Of a stretch of DNA of 64,000 bases, positions 51,104 to 60,111 are shown in pieces. How positions within the stretch are numbered: the first letter of the stretch is position 1; each line of letters starts with the position of its first letter. The stretch is from the NCBI RefSeq assembly GCF_903645325.1, contig NZ_CAHJXQ010000007.1, positions 62,001-126,000 on the forward strand. Direction: 5' to 3'. The DNA is from Microbacterium tenebrionis. GTDB taxonomy: Bacteria > Actinomycetota > Actinomycetes > Actinomycetales > Microbacteriaceae. A program made the position numbers and the translations under genes. The notes beneath the pieces were generated by a model. The model searched no databases, was not told where the DNA came from, and was given only the letters and a program-made list of their open reading frames with translations.

Positions 51104-51896
51104 GTGAACCTGTATCCGCGGTTCGACTTCGACCAGGTCGACTTCGTCACCGCGGACACCCACTTCAGCCACGCGCGGATCAGCGAACTCGCGGATCGCC
51201 CGTTCGCAACGGTCGACGAGATGAACGCTGAACTCATCCGCCGCTGGAACGAAACGGTCAGTCCGACAGAGGTGGTGCTCCACCTCGGAGATGTCGCGCT
51301 CGGCCCGATCGAGGAATCGATCGGTATCACCGCGCAACTGCACGGCCGCCGATTCCTGGTCCCCGGAAACCACGACCGGGTGTCACCGGCGACGCAGTCG
51401 AAGAAGGCGATCGAACGGTTCGCGGCGCTCTACGAAGCGGCCGGTTGGACGATTCTGCCGGAGGTCATCGAAGGCACCCGACGCGGGTATCGGATCCTCG
51501 CTTCTCACTACCCATACAAGGGCGACTCGCAGGAGTCGGATCGGCACACCACCCATCGACCGCGCTGGGACGACGGGATCCCACTCCTACACCCACGCCC
51601 GCGACCACGGACCGAACGGGCACCAGTTCCACGTCGGCGTCGACGCCCACGGCTACACGCCCGTCCCCTTCACCGAAATCGACGCGTGGATCCGCGGCCT
51701 CCCAGACGCCGAACCATGGCTCGACATCGCAATCCGTGAGGCCCGCCAGACCATTACCGACCTCGACGGCAGCGAAACCTCAAACTCCGACGCGCTGTTC
51801 TACACGATGGGCTACAACGAGCTACGGGTCGCGCTGGAAGAACTCCTCGGCGCGTTCGACTCCGCCCACCCCGACTCGCCCCCGGGGACTGTCTAG
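51104..51896 (+). pseudogene. Metallophosphoesterase with a frameshift in the GHTH motif
   Basis: From GTG 51104 the frame shows the calcineurin-like metal motifs DTHFSHARI, LHLGDVALGP and VPGNHDRVSP, then SHYPYKGDSQ. At about 51590 the frame breaks where a GHTH motif is expected: PLLH is followed, one frame over, by THARDHGPNGHQFHVGVDAH. That second frame runs to 51896 and ends SAHPDSPPGTV. A loss of about five bases would explain it. If it is not a sequence error, the C-terminal metal ligand and ~100 residues are lost. The 3' end meets the transposon operon's last gene head-on with a 4-bp overlap. Confidence 0.75.
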
Positions 51897-52306
51897 GCGC
51901 GGGACTTCCGCGTCGGCGTATACCGCGTGGGCCCGAGTGTAAACAGTTCGCCTGCCGCGGGACCTGATCGGAGGGTACGCGGTTCCCGTCGGAAGCGGAT
52001 CCATCCGCGACGCCGCCAGTGCACCATCGTCAGGTACCGCACCGACGCCGAAGACCACGCCTCCTGACGCTCCGCGGCGTCGGGGTCGTGGGCGGCGAGC
52101 TCCGCGAACACCTCACGGAAGGTCGGCGGCTGACCACGCTCGCGGGTGTGGCGGTGGATGAACCTCACGGCGCGGCGCGCCCACACCGGCGCTGTCTCAT
52201 CAGCGGTGAGTTCAGTGAACAGCGGCACGAGGTGCGGTGCCGACCACGGCTTCTCGTACACTTCACCGTCGTTCGACACCACCCTGCAGCTCCCCTCAGC
52301 GGTCAT
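51893..52306 (-). CDS. Accessory protein of the Tn7-like operon (137 aa)
   Basis: A 137-residue protein, last in the transposition operon, overlapping the previous gene by 11 bp. It has a helical middle (WARRAVRFIHRHTRERGQPP, then FREVFAELAAHDPD) followed by a winged-helix-like part with ASVRYLTMVHWRRRGWIRFR. A DNA-binding role is plausible from the basic, Trp/Arg-rich end, but I do not know the family. Confidence 0.65.
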   Translation of the reverse strand: MTAEGSCRVVSNDGEVYEKPWSAPHLVPLFTELTADETAPVWARRAVRFIHRHTRERGQPPTFREVFAELAAHDPDAAERQEAWSSASVRYLTMVHWRRRGWIRFRREPRTLRSGPAAGELFTLGPTRYTPTRKSRA

Positions 52307-52538
52307 CCCAGATATACCGCCGCCGAGCCCAGCCAGGGGCGCGGGCGTCGTCAGAAGGATGATCCTCGCCAGGGGAGGATGTCAGTGTCTCGCGTGGGGC
52401 GGTCGGCGAGGATGTGCTCGGCAACGGCGCCGCATCGATGAGTGCTTGCAGTGCCGTGGTGTACTTCTCTCCGGTCGCCTTCATGCGTTCCCTGGCGGCT
52501 TGCTGCAGCCGACGGGAGGTTCGCTTCTCAGTTGTCAT
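52296..52538 (-). CDS. Small helical accessory protein of the Tn7-like operon (80 aa)
   Basis: From ATG 52538, which overlaps the tniQ stop (ATGA), this protein starts MTTEKRTSRRLQQAARERMK and continues ATGEKYTTALQALIDA, a pattern (R-x-LQ-x-x-AR-x-x-M-x-x-TG-x-x-Y-T-x-AL) seen at the N-terminus of several actinobacterial mobile-element proteins and possibly an RHH-like or helical oligomerisation unit. The tail is disordered and ends GWARRRYIWDDR. Confidence 0.7.
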   Translation of the reverse strand: MTTEKRTSRRLQQAARERMKATGEKYTTALQALIDAAPLPSTSSPTAPRETLTSSPGEDHPSDDARAPGWARRRYIWDDR

Positions 52539-54625
52539 GACGTCCCTGCTTTCCCGCGGGGGCGGACGGTGATGCCGGCGGCGTGCAGGTGCCGGTTGAT
52601 GGTCATCTCGCTGCATCCGGCAAGGTGCGCGATCTGTGCCATAGTCCTCCCTTGCGTCTCATAGTGGTCGCGTAGCCAATCGGAATCGAGGGTGAAGGTG
52701 GGGGGTCGTCCGCGACGCGACTTGGTGCCCGTGTCGGCGAGGATGCGGCCCACGGTCTGCCGGGACACGTTCACGTCCGCGGCGATCTCGTACGTCGACG
52801 CCCCCGCCGCATACGCCCGCGCTAACACATCGGGAGGCATCACGTCCGCGGCCGTTGATCGTGCTGGGCGGCTCCGCGCCCACGCCGCAGGCGCGTCCGG
52901 GACACCGTCCGAAGGCTCGGGTGTCCATGTGACGGGCTCATCGATGCCGTTGACGAGAAGGAAGTCCGCGGCGAGCTGGTCGAGTCCCGTCCGCACCGCT
53001 GACGGCAGTCCATCGGCGAAGCGGGCGACGGCCGGCGCGGTCACCCCTGCCTGATCCCACTCCGGCGGGATCGAATGGATCGGATCCCCCGACAGTGTCC
53101 GGTGCAGGAGCGCCCGGGCCAAACGCCATCGTCGTCCCCCCCCAGCCGATACCCCCGCCACCCGGCACACCTCCTGCCACTGGGATTCGAGGAGGATCCC
53201 GCTGTAGTCGAGGGCGCGACGTCGGGCGTAGTCAACGGGCACGTCATGCGTATCGAGGAACGCGGCCAGCCGGAGGATCGCGTGCAGGGTGCCCACGTCA
53301 TGAGAGCTGCGACCGAGGTCACGCATCACATGGGTCACCTGGCGGGCCGGCGCCTGCGGATCGAGCAATGCAAGAGCGGCGGAGTGTGTGAGCCTCGTGC
53401 CCGTGAACACCACCGCCGCCGCCAACGCCGACGCCACCACCTCACTGCCGACCCGTTGCGGCGCGTACCGGGTGATCCACTCGCCCCACAACTGTGCCGG
53501 TACCTTTCGCGCTCGTTCGACCGGGCTGACCCCTGACGGTGGTGCGGACTGCAGGAACACCGTCGGCCGGCGACGACGCCCCAGCGCGGCCGCGATCAGG
53601 GTCTGCAGTTGCGGCGTGTGCGCCGTGTACGACGAACTCTGAGCCAGCCGCCCCTGCAGCAGCGCGGCGACACTGCCCGGCTTCGCCAGTGCGGTGACGG
53701 CGAGGGTGGTGCCGACGGCGGCCCCGACGGCAGAATCCGGTCGTGCCCGTACTGCCGTCGTCCAATCCTCGCTCGCCCTAAACAGCGCCACGAGCTCCTC
53801 ACCAAGCGGACTGATGTCGAGGCGATCGCCGGCGGCAATCGCGTGCCGGGCGGTACGGGACAGCAACCGAGTGTCTTCCAGCACCGCGACCGCCGGCTGC
53901 GGCGCCTCCGCATAGATCCCGAACCCTGCCCCGCCGGTGGAAACGATCCGCATCAACGCCCGCTGCGCATCCAGGACCGCCCGCGACACTGGAGTGCGGG
54001 TCGGGTCGGCCGTGAGGTCGGCCCGACACCGGTTCGCTTGCGGGCCCCGTCCCGGCCCTTGGACGGGATTGTGGCACCGGCCAGGAACGGGAACAAGCGC
54101 GAGCGGGTGGGCACGGTACCGGGCAGGACGATCACACACGGGGCACCGGTCCACGAGCAGGCGGCGGTGGCGAAAACAGGCGAACCCGAACGGGAACTGC
54201 CACGACATCCGCCACCGGCCACCCGAATCGACCAGGCACTCCGGGCAGTAGCGTCCCGCGGTCCCCGCCGCCGGGCATTGCGAACTGATCCGCCCCCGCC
54301 GGGTGTACCGGATCGCATGGTGCGCGAACCGCATTCTCGTCATCTCCTGGAACTGATCCGCCGGAATGCCCGTCGACGCCTCGAGCCGCGACGCCTGCTC
54401 ATCAGTCAGCGCGGTGGCCCAACTGTCCGCCATCCACGCGGTCGCCGACACCGCCACACCCTCCTGCTGCTCGATGAGGCCGAGCGCGCAGGCCATCTCG
54501 TTCATCGTCGCCCCATAGGTGGCCGCCATCTTCTCCAGCCAAGAGTCGAACGGCTCATCAGGCAGCGGCCGCACCCGAAACGGCAGCACCCGCACCTCAT
54601 AGGAAATCGTCGACGTCGTGGTCAT
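52535..54625 (-). CDS. tniQ: TniQ/TnsD family target-selection protein
   Basis: A 696-residue TniQ-domain protein. The N-terminal ~200 residues include LPDEPFDSWLEKMAATYGAT, then the zinc-binding block YCPECLVDSGGRWRMSWQFP, FACFRHRRLLVDRCPVC and a later C-H pair. The long C-terminus ends with two HTH-like segments (STYEIAADVNVSRQTVGRIL and RTMAQIAHLAGCSEMTINRH), as in large TnsD-like proteins that read a target DNA sequence. It should direct the TniA/TniB complex to its insertion site. Overlaps tniB by four bases. Confidence 0.92.
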   Translation of the reverse strand: MTTTSTISYEVRVLPFRVRPLPDEPFDSWLEKMAATYGATMNEMACALGLIEQQEGVAVSATAWMADSWATALTDEQASRLEASTGIPADQFQEMTRMRFAHHAIRYTRRGRISSQCPAAGTAGRYCPECLVDSGGRWRMSWQFPFGFACFRHRRLLVDRCPVCDRPARYRAHPLALVPVPGRCHNPVQGPGRGPQANRCRADLTADPTRTPVSRAVLDAQRALMRIVSTGGAGFGIYAEAPQPAVAVLEDTRLLSRTARHAIAAGDRLDISPLGEELVALFRASEDWTTAVRARPDSAVGAAVGTTLAVTALAKPGSVAALLQGRLAQSSSYTAHTPQLQTLIAAALGRRRRPTVFLQSAPPSGVSPVERARKVPAQLWGEWITRYAPQRVGSEVVASALAAAVVFTGTRLTHSAALALLDPQAPARQVTHVMRDLGRSSHDVGTLHAILRLAAFLDTHDVPVDYARRRALDYSGILLESQWQEVCRVAGVSAGGGRRWRLARALLHRTLSGDPIHSIPPEWDQAGVTAPAVARFADGLPSAVRTGLDQLAADFLLVNGIDEPVTWTPEPSDGVPDAPAAWARSRPARSTAADVMPPDVLARAYAAGASTYEIAADVNVSRQTVGRILADTGTKSRRGRPPTFTLDSDWLRDHYETQGRTMAQIAHLAGCSEMTINRHLHAAGITVRPRGKAGTS

Positions 54626-55779
54626 GCGGCGGCCGCCTCGCCGTCCTGGTTCTTGCGGCGGCGTGCCTGGTGGTTTCGCAGCTGCTGATCCAGCTTCGCC
54701 TCAAGCTCGCGGCGCTCCGTCTCCGCGCCCTCATCGATGCGGATGTCGTCGAGCAGTTCCCGATCGATGACCTCCCGCCCTGTGCGGATCGCGCGGGACG
54801 CGCCGCGACGGATCAGGTCCATGAGGGATCCGATGTTGCCGGTGGTGCGGGCGAACAGGTACCGGGACAGGTCGACCAGCATCCCGGGGCGAGCACCGGT
54901 GAGGACGAGAGCTTGTTCGACGCCGAATAGCAGCCGGTCCCACTCCTCCCTGCCCCTCTTGTGGGTAAGCGTGAAGGGGCTGAGCCCGAGGACGGTCCAT
55001 CGGCGGAAGGTCTGCGCCATCGCCGCCTCCCGGCCGGTCTCCCCTTCACCCACCAGGCCGCGGGCGCGGAGGGCGACGCCGGCGAACAAGAACGTCGCGT
55101 TGTATTCGTTTGCGAGCCACTTCAGCTGGTTGGCGACTTCGACCCCGTCGCGGGTGCGCATGTTCAAGAAGTGCAGGTCGTCAACGATCACCAGCCGGGT
55201 GTCATGCCGTTCGATGCACTCCGCCGCCGCCCGGGCCAGGTCCCGGCCGGCCATGGAGCGGTGCAGGATGCCGGCGGTGGCGGGGTGGGCGTAGAAGCCG
55301 AGGATCATCATGTGCAGGCCCTTGATCGTCAGCCGCCCCGTCAGCGTCACATGACACACCGGCAGGTGCCGCACGTCCCTGTCCGCGTCCAGCCATCCCC
55401 CGGCCTCCGCGATCCGCTGCTGGTGGAACACGCGGCCGAAGTTGTTCACCACGGTCGACTTCCCGAGCGCCGGCGGGGCGTCGATCGCTGCGGCTGACTT
55501 CACCCGGTCGGAGTCCTGCAGGTTGGAGTCGAGGATGTCCGCCAGCTGCAGTTCGATGTCCTCTACCTGCCGTGTGCGCAGCAGGATGTTCGCGTGCCAC
55601 ACCCGCCGCTCCAAGTCGTAGACGACGCGATCGCGAGCAGGCAACGACTCCAGCTGGGCGCGCGAGAGCTCCTCAGGGCGAGCGCGGGGAGGCCGTTCGG
55701 CGAAGTCTGTCCAGCCCTCGTAGGTGGAGAGGCTCCGTTGGCGGGGCGGCTGCTGCGGGGCGCTCGTCGGGCTGGTCAT
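54622..55779 (-). CDS. tniB: TniB/TnsC-like AAA ATPase of transposition
   Basis: A 385-residue AAA+ protein. DAPPALGKSTVVNNFGRVFH is an atypical Walker A (A-L-G-K-S), LVIVDDLHFLNMRTRDGVEV is Walker B, and TGNIGSLMDLIRRGASRAIR is the family's C-terminal helical motif. TniB/TnsC forms filaments that connect target selector and transposase. The Ala/Lys-rich tail may contact other subunits. It overlaps tniA and tniQ by four bases each. Confidence 0.93.
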   Translation of the reverse strand: MTSPTSAPQQPPRQRSLSTYEGWTDFAERPPRARPEELSRAQLESLPARDRVVYDLERRVWHANILLRTRQVEDIELQLADILDSNLQDSDRVKSAAAIDAPPALGKSTVVNNFGRVFHQQRIAEAGGWLDADRDVRHLPVCHVTLTGRLTIKGLHMMILGFYAHPATAGILHRSMAGRDLARAAAECIERHDTRLVIVDDLHFLNMRTRDGVEVANQLKWLANEYNATFLFAGVALRARGLVGEGETGREAAMAQTFRRWTVLGLSPFTLTHKRGREEWDRLLFGVEQALVLTGARPGMLVDLSRYLFARTTGNIGSLMDLIRRGASRAIRTGREVIDRELLDDIRIDEGAETERRELEAKLDQQLRNHQARRRKNQDGEAAAA

Positions 55780-57929
55780 CGGAGCATCTCCATCGGTTCG
55801 AAGTGGTAGTCGCCGCGGATGGTGGGCTCGTCGATGTCGTCCTCGTCGTCATCATCACCGGTCTCGGGCGTGTCGACGCGTCGGCGCGGGTCGCGGACGG
55901 AGCCGGTGAGCTCGGTTCCGAGATCAGACGAGGCGGTCAGTTCCGCGTCGAGCATCCGTTGCACGGTGCGTAGCGACCACACCCCGTCCGGGTCCGGTTC
56001 CTTGTCGTTCAGCTGTGCGGCCATCCGGGCGCTCATCCGCCGCTCCGATGGCGTCAGACCACGGCCGGCGCCCCAGTCCTCCAGCAGCTGCGCGGCGACG
56101 TCGTCAACCTGGGAGGGGCGACCCTGCCGGATTGCGATCTTCTTCGCGTACTCCAACGCGTCCAGGCTGAACGGGGTGTCGAAGCTGCCCTTGTGCTCCC
56201 ATTCGAGGGTGTGCCAGGTGTGGTCCTCGGGGTCGTGGAAGTAGATTCTGGTGAGGTCGTCGGGGTTGACGAAGAATGGCCACTCCGTACCCTTGTCGCG
56301 GTGGATCGACCGGGCCCGGTTGCGGTACTTCGCGACCGACTCGCCGGTGTAGCGGAGTTTGTGGATCTCCACCCCGTAGTGGTTGAACTGCCGCTTCACC
56401 ACCGGCAGCAGCTCCAGCAGCACGTTCCGGTCGGTGGGCAGACGCAGCTGTCCCGCGACAGCCAGGCCCTGTTCGTATCGTTGCGCGGGGCTGAGCTTTA
56501 CCCCGGGCAGGTTTGGATCCTCCAACGAACTGTGGGGACGAAGGTGGTAGACGGTGGCTACCCATTCCCGGATGATCTGCTCCAGCTGCGGCACCGTGTA
56601 GACGGCCTCTGCTTCGGGGTCCTCGCCGCGTCCGGCGACGTCCGCGCCCTTGTAGCCGGGCAGCTCTTGCAGCAGGTCGTCGAGGGTGCGGAAGAATCGT
56701 TCCACGGGGCTCTTGTCGGTGGGCTGGTAGATCCGGGCGGGTTGGATCGAGATCCCCAACCGGGCGCACCCGCTGGTGAGATGCTCCGACAGGTAGGCGG
56801 CGCCGTGGTCGACGACCAGCGTCTCCGGCAGGATGCCGGCGCGGGTGAACCGGGACACCTTCGTACGGGTCGGGTCTACCAGCAGCGTGTCGGGCAGACC
56901 GTGGTACGGCCAGCGAGCGGACGTGCCCCAATCCGTGGGCGTATCAAACGGTTGCAGCGCCTCCATCAGCACGCCGGCGACGTCGATCGATTTCGTCGAA
57001 CCCGGCGTGAGCCGCAGTCCGAGGATGCACCGCGAGTACAGGTCCATCGCGATCGTGAGATCCGCTGACACCCATTTCCCGGTCACCGGGGCGACGGCGA
57101 ACACGTTCAGCGGCGTGGTGTCCATCAGCACGTACTCGCCCGGCCGGACCGCCGACAACCGCCCGTAGGGTGCGGAGGGTCGGTTCGCGGTCGACCGTTT
57201 GCGTTTGGTGGGGCCGGTGAATGTGGCCCGGCCTCGATCCAGCTCAGCCAGCGCGTTGTACGCGCTCGCGCGCGAGGGGCGCTTCACTGTCCCCGGGCCG
57301 TGGACGCGCTCGGTGCGTGCATTGATCCGGTCGATGATGATCTTCTTGGAGACCTTCGCTTCGGGGGTCTGCTCATCCAGGACCGTCTGCGCGGTAGCGA
57401 TCCACCGCGGGTCGAACCCGGTCAGCGCGTTTCCGGCTTGGGAGGACCGGTAGTCCATCAGGCCCGCCTCCCCGGACTCCCGGTACTGCGCCACCCAGCG
57501 GCGCACGGTCCGTTCGCCCTTCCCGAGTTCGGTCGCCTTCGCCGCAGTCCGCTGTCGCAGACTGTGCTGCGGGTGGTATTCCAGGCGCGGCTCACCCTCC
57601 CGCGGGATCTGCGGAGTGCCGGACTTGTATCCGGTGAGCACCTCGCGGACGTGGTCGGCGCGCTCCATGGTGCGTGCCTTCGCGGAGTCGGTAGCGTCCG
57701 CCCACAGCACCCCCAGCGGAGTAGCATCCCTTTCCCGCGTGTGGCCAGGGATGTGGGCCTTGCCGCCCTCGGCGGCGGGGCGCAGCACGTCGACCATCCG
57801 GAGTCGGCGGTGCCGGCCCGTGCGGTCGCGGATGATCACCGCCCCGTCAGCGATCTCCGCGACCGTGCACGCCTCCCCGTCGTAGACGAAGTCCATCCCA
57901 GGTCGCAGCATCCAGCTATCCATCATCAT
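55776..57929 (-). CDS. tniA: TniA/TnsB-like DDE transposase (Mu-type integrase core)
   Basis: A 717-residue transposase. The start is ATG 57929 behind GAGG. The N-terminus has a KOW-like beta region (MDFVYDGEACTVAEIADGAV) and HTH domains (GKGERTVRRWVAQYRESGEA). The catalytic DDE is visible: EYVLMDTTPLNVFAV (Asp), ETLVVDHGAAYLSEH (Asp) and QPTDKSPVERFFRTLDD (Glu). A Mu-type C-terminal beta barrel follows (YTGESVAKYRNRARSIH). It joins the 3' ends of the element to the target. Confidence 0.95.
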   Translation of the reverse strand: MMMDSWMLRPGMDFVYDGEACTVAEIADGAVIIRDRTGRHRRLRMVDVLRPAAEGGKAHIPGHTRERDATPLGVLWADATDSAKARTMERADHVREVLTGYKSGTPQIPREGEPRLEYHPQHSLRQRTAAKATELGKGERTVRRWVAQYRESGEAGLMDYRSSQAGNALTGFDPRWIATAQTVLDEQTPEAKVSKKIIIDRINARTERVHGPGTVKRPSRASAYNALAELDRGRATFTGPTKRKRSTANRPSAPYGRLSAVRPGEYVLMDTTPLNVFAVAPVTGKWVSADLTIAMDLYSRCILGLRLTPGSTKSIDVAGVLMEALQPFDTPTDWGTSARWPYHGLPDTLLVDPTRTKVSRFTRAGILPETLVVDHGAAYLSEHLTSGCARLGISIQPARIYQPTDKSPVERFFRTLDDLLQELPGYKGADVAGRGEDPEAEAVYTVPQLEQIIREWVATVYHLRPHSSLEDPNLPGVKLSPAQRYEQGLAVAGQLRLPTDRNVLLELLPVVKRQFNHYGVEIHKLRYTGESVAKYRNRARSIHRDKGTEWPFFVNPDDLTRIYFHDPEDHTWHTLEWEHKGSFDTPFSLDALEYAKKIAIRQGRPSQVDDVAAQLLEDWGAGRGLTPSERRMSARMAAQLNDKEPDPDGVWSLRTVQRMLDAELTASSDLGTELTGSVRDPRRRVDTPETGDDDDEDDIDEPTIRGDYHFEPMEMLR

Positions 57930-57971
57930 GCTTCCTCTCAAAGTGAGTAGTCGGGGATCGGGTGCCGGGAC

Positions 57972-58283
57972 TCAGGCCGTGTCACGGAGGGATGAGCCGC
58001 TCTCCGCCGTCACGCGAAGATGCCGCGCCGGTGGCTGCACGACGCGCGTACCGAGCACTTGCCGCAGGTACTCCTCAACGGCGCGCAGCAGCTGGGCTGC
58101 CGCTTCCTTGTCCGCTCTCGGTGACTGCGGGGGCACCGGCAGGGCCACGGGGATGCCCAGCGCCTCGCATGCTCGCGCCGTGTCGGCCTCGCGGTCGCGC
58201 TCCGATCTCGTCGACCGCTCCGGGCCAGCCTCCTCGAAGAGCAGGGAGGGAGTGCCAGGTCGAAGGTCGTCTCGTGCGCTCAT
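57972..58283 (-). CDS. Small accessory protein between tnsA and tniA (103 aa)
   Basis: A 103-residue protein whose ATG at 58283 overlaps the tnsA stop (ATGA). The middle is a helical segment (DKEAAAQLLRAVEEYLRQVL) and the N-terminus is acidic and probably disordered. I recognise no family. Its strict coupling to tnsA and short gap to tniA (42 bp) suggest a role in the transposition complex, perhaps joining TnsA to the transposase. Confidence 0.65.
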   Translation of the reverse strand: MSARDDLRPGTPSLLFEEAGPERSTRSERDREADTARACEALGIPVALPVPPQSPRADKEAAAQLLRAVEEYLRQVLGTRVVQPPARHLRVTAESGSSLRDTA

Positions 58284-59002
58284 GTCAGCTCCAATACGCT
58301 CGTCGTGCTCAACAGGTGGGACAGGTCCGTGCGCAAACGCTGTGTCCACAGCAGGTGCAGCACGAGGGAACGGGCGAACCGCTGCTCTCCCGCGATCGGA
58401 GTCACGGCACGCACCGCTTCCCCGAACGTCACAGCGGCTCCCAGCACGGTCGCCGCGGCATCGACCTGCCCGGGATCGAACTGGAAGCTGCGCCGGTACC
58501 CGGCGAGGAACTGCACATTCGCCAGCAGCACCGGATCGGGCTCGGAGCACACCCGGTACTCCCAGCCATGCGCCTCGACCTCCCGCCGCGTCCAGTCCAG
58601 CGAGTCCCGCACCGCCGGGACCTGCAGCTTCGCCGCCGGCTTCACATCGACAACGCACACCAACCGGTCTGTGTGCGAGATCAGATAGTCCGGGATGTGC
58701 CTGCGGGTCGTGCCGTGATCGTCGCCCTCCATCAGGAACGGCTGGGACAGGATCCAGTCCACTCGCGGGTCGAAGTCGCACAGCAGCAGGTTCGCGTACT
58801 CCAGCCGCGACTCGTACCCCACGGGCGCCTGCATCGTCGCGGACCAGTACGAGCCGGAGAAGTGACGCTGCTTGCGGTACCAGCGGAACTCACGCCACGG
58901 CACCGCCGCCGCGAACACCCCCAACCGGGCATCCGGCAGCGAAACGACGTCGACGTGATCCTGCATCATACGGATCCGGATCGTCGACGCCACCGCGATC
59001 AT
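58280..59002 (-). CDS. tnsA: TnsA-like endonuclease of a Tn7-like transposon
   Basis: A 240-residue restriction-fold protein. VGYESRLEYANLLLCDFDPR holds the first acidic residue, RRHIPDYLISHTDRLVCVVD plus VKPAAKL the D...(D/E)xK metal-binding pair. This matches the TnsA N-terminal domain (heteromeric Tn7 transposase). TnsA cuts the 5' ends so that transposition is cut-and-paste without cointegrates. A start at MMQDHVD, 33 bp further in, is an alternative. First gene of the operon; the region upstream is AT-richer and holds short repeats. Confidence 0.9.
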   Translation of the reverse strand: MIAVASTIRIRMMQDHVDVVSLPDARLGVFAAAVPWREFRWYRKQRHFSGSYWSATMQAPVGYESRLEYANLLLCDFDPRVDWILSQPFLMEGDDHGTTRRHIPDYLISHTDRLVCVVDVKPAAKLQVPAVRDSLDWTRREVEAHGWEYRVCSEPDPVLLANVQFLAGYRRSFQFDPGQVDAAATVLGAAVTFGEAVRAVTPIAGEQRFARSLVLHLLWTQRLRTDLSHLLSTTSVLELT

Positions 59003-59155
59003 CCCCGACCCGGCTCCCCGGCCCGCAGCTCACCATCGCCCGTGTCCCCGGTCGGAACCTGACAGCGGTGCGTGCGCATGAACACATGCTGTTGCCCCGC
59101 GACCGCGCAGCGGAACTCACCGACGCCACAGAAAGAAGTGAGCAGCTTTGTACTA

Positions 59156-59197
59156 AATCACTAAACAGCTAATCACTAGTAAATGTCACATTCACTA
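59156..59197 (+). repeat. Three AATCACTA-type repeats in an AT-rich promoter region
   Basis: AATCACTA at 59156-59163 and 59171-59178 and ATTCACTA at 59190-59197, same strand, 15 and 19 bp apart, in the least GC-rich stretch of this end of the window. They lie between tnsA and the first winged-helix gene. They could be transposase sites marking a transposon end or operators for the winged-helix proteins. Confidence 0.45.
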
Positions 59198-59283
59198 CCA
59201 AGCTCGATGTTGCGCCTGTCAGATACACAACAAACCTCCGCCGACCAGTCGGCGGCGTCCGACGCATATGAGACACTCGGAGC

Positions 59284-59607
59284 ATGACGGCGATCCACCC
59301 GATTGCCCCCGAAGACTCCAAAGCGCTCTTCGGGAACAGCTACATGCACACCGTGCTGGTCGAGATCACCCGGCACGGCGATGAACCGTTCTCCCCGAAG
59401 CAGATCATCGACGCCACCGGACTGCCCGGCGGGATCATCCACCCGCTCATCAAGAGGCTGAAGTCCAGGCATTTCATCGAGTACCTGGGCCGTGTGCCCG
59501 GGGAGAAGACCACGCTGTACCAGGTCCGCGACAACCCCTACATGCGCGCCGCCCGCGAGTACGCCGAAGCTGCGCCCGAGATCCCGCAGCATCGAGCCGC
59601 CAGCTAA
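59284..59607 (+). CDS. Winged-helix protein (107 aa), copy 1
   Basis: A 107-residue protein with a winged-helix look: SPKQIIDATGLPGGIIHPLI as the recognition helix region and GRVPGEKTTLYQVRDN as the wing, as in PadR/MarR-like small regulators. It is a clear paralogue of the gene at 59785 (shared SKA-x-FG, ATGL-x-G-x-I-x-x-x-I-x-RLK pattern). GGAGC precedes ATG 59284. Divergent from the transposition operon, it may regulate it. Confidence 0.75.
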   Translation: MTAIHPIAPEDSKALFGNSYMHTVLVEITRHGDEPFSPKQIIDATGLPGGIIHPLIKRLKSRHFIEYLGRVPGEKTTLYQVRDNPYMRAAREYAEAAPEIPQHRAAS

Positions 59608-59784
59608 CCCACGGCGCCCCGGATCGACCCACAGCTCGGTCGCGACGACCGGTGAGCGACGTGTTCGACGTGCGTCGCGCCACCACGTGCCACCGCTGCC
59701 GAATTCGCAAGGTGCGGCGTCCAGAGCACACACTGGTGCGTTCTCCATGTTTCATGAATCTTGAATTTGATCTAGACTGGGTAG

Positions 59785-60111
59785 GTGCCAACCCTTGCCC
59801 GCGCGGCCGAGCTGTCGAAGGCGGTCTTCGGCAGCGAGCACATGCTTTCCGTGATGTGGCAGATCTCGCAGGCACCGGACGCAACGTTCAACGCTCCCGC
59901 CATCGAACGGGCCACGGGCCTGGCCGGGAGCATCGTGCACGGCATGCTCGCACGACTCAAACGCGCCGGCCTCATCGAGGTCGTGGGCCATCTCGAGGGA
60001 GAACGCACCCTCGCCTACCAGCGTCGCGACCATCTCGTATGGCAGGCGGCATCTCAACTCACGTCCGAGGTGACTGACACCCTGGGCATCGGAGGCCCCT
60101 ATGACAGCTAG
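59785..60111 (+). CDS. Winged-helix protein (108 aa), copy 2
   Basis: A 108-residue paralogue of the protein at 59284: ELSKAVFGSEHMLSVMWQIS, then AIERATGLAGSIVHGMLARL and EGERTLAYQRRDH. The GTG at 59785 lies 7 bases after TAGACT (59773-59778), so transcription and translation probably start together (leaderless). An AT-rich patch with TTCATGAA just upstream may be an operator. Its end overlaps the next gene by 11 bp. Confidence 0.75.
   Translation: MPTLARAAELSKAVFGSEHMLSVMWQISQAPDATFNAPAIERATGLAGSIVHGMLARLKRAGLIEVVGHLEGERTLAYQRRDHLVWQAASQLTSEVTDTLGIGGPYDS

Noticed and set aside
52296..59197. RNA-guided (CAST-like) transposon
   Set aside because: No Cas proteins or repeat array near the TnsA-TniABQ operon. 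TniQ is long with its own DNA-binding ends, unlike the short TniQ of CASTs.
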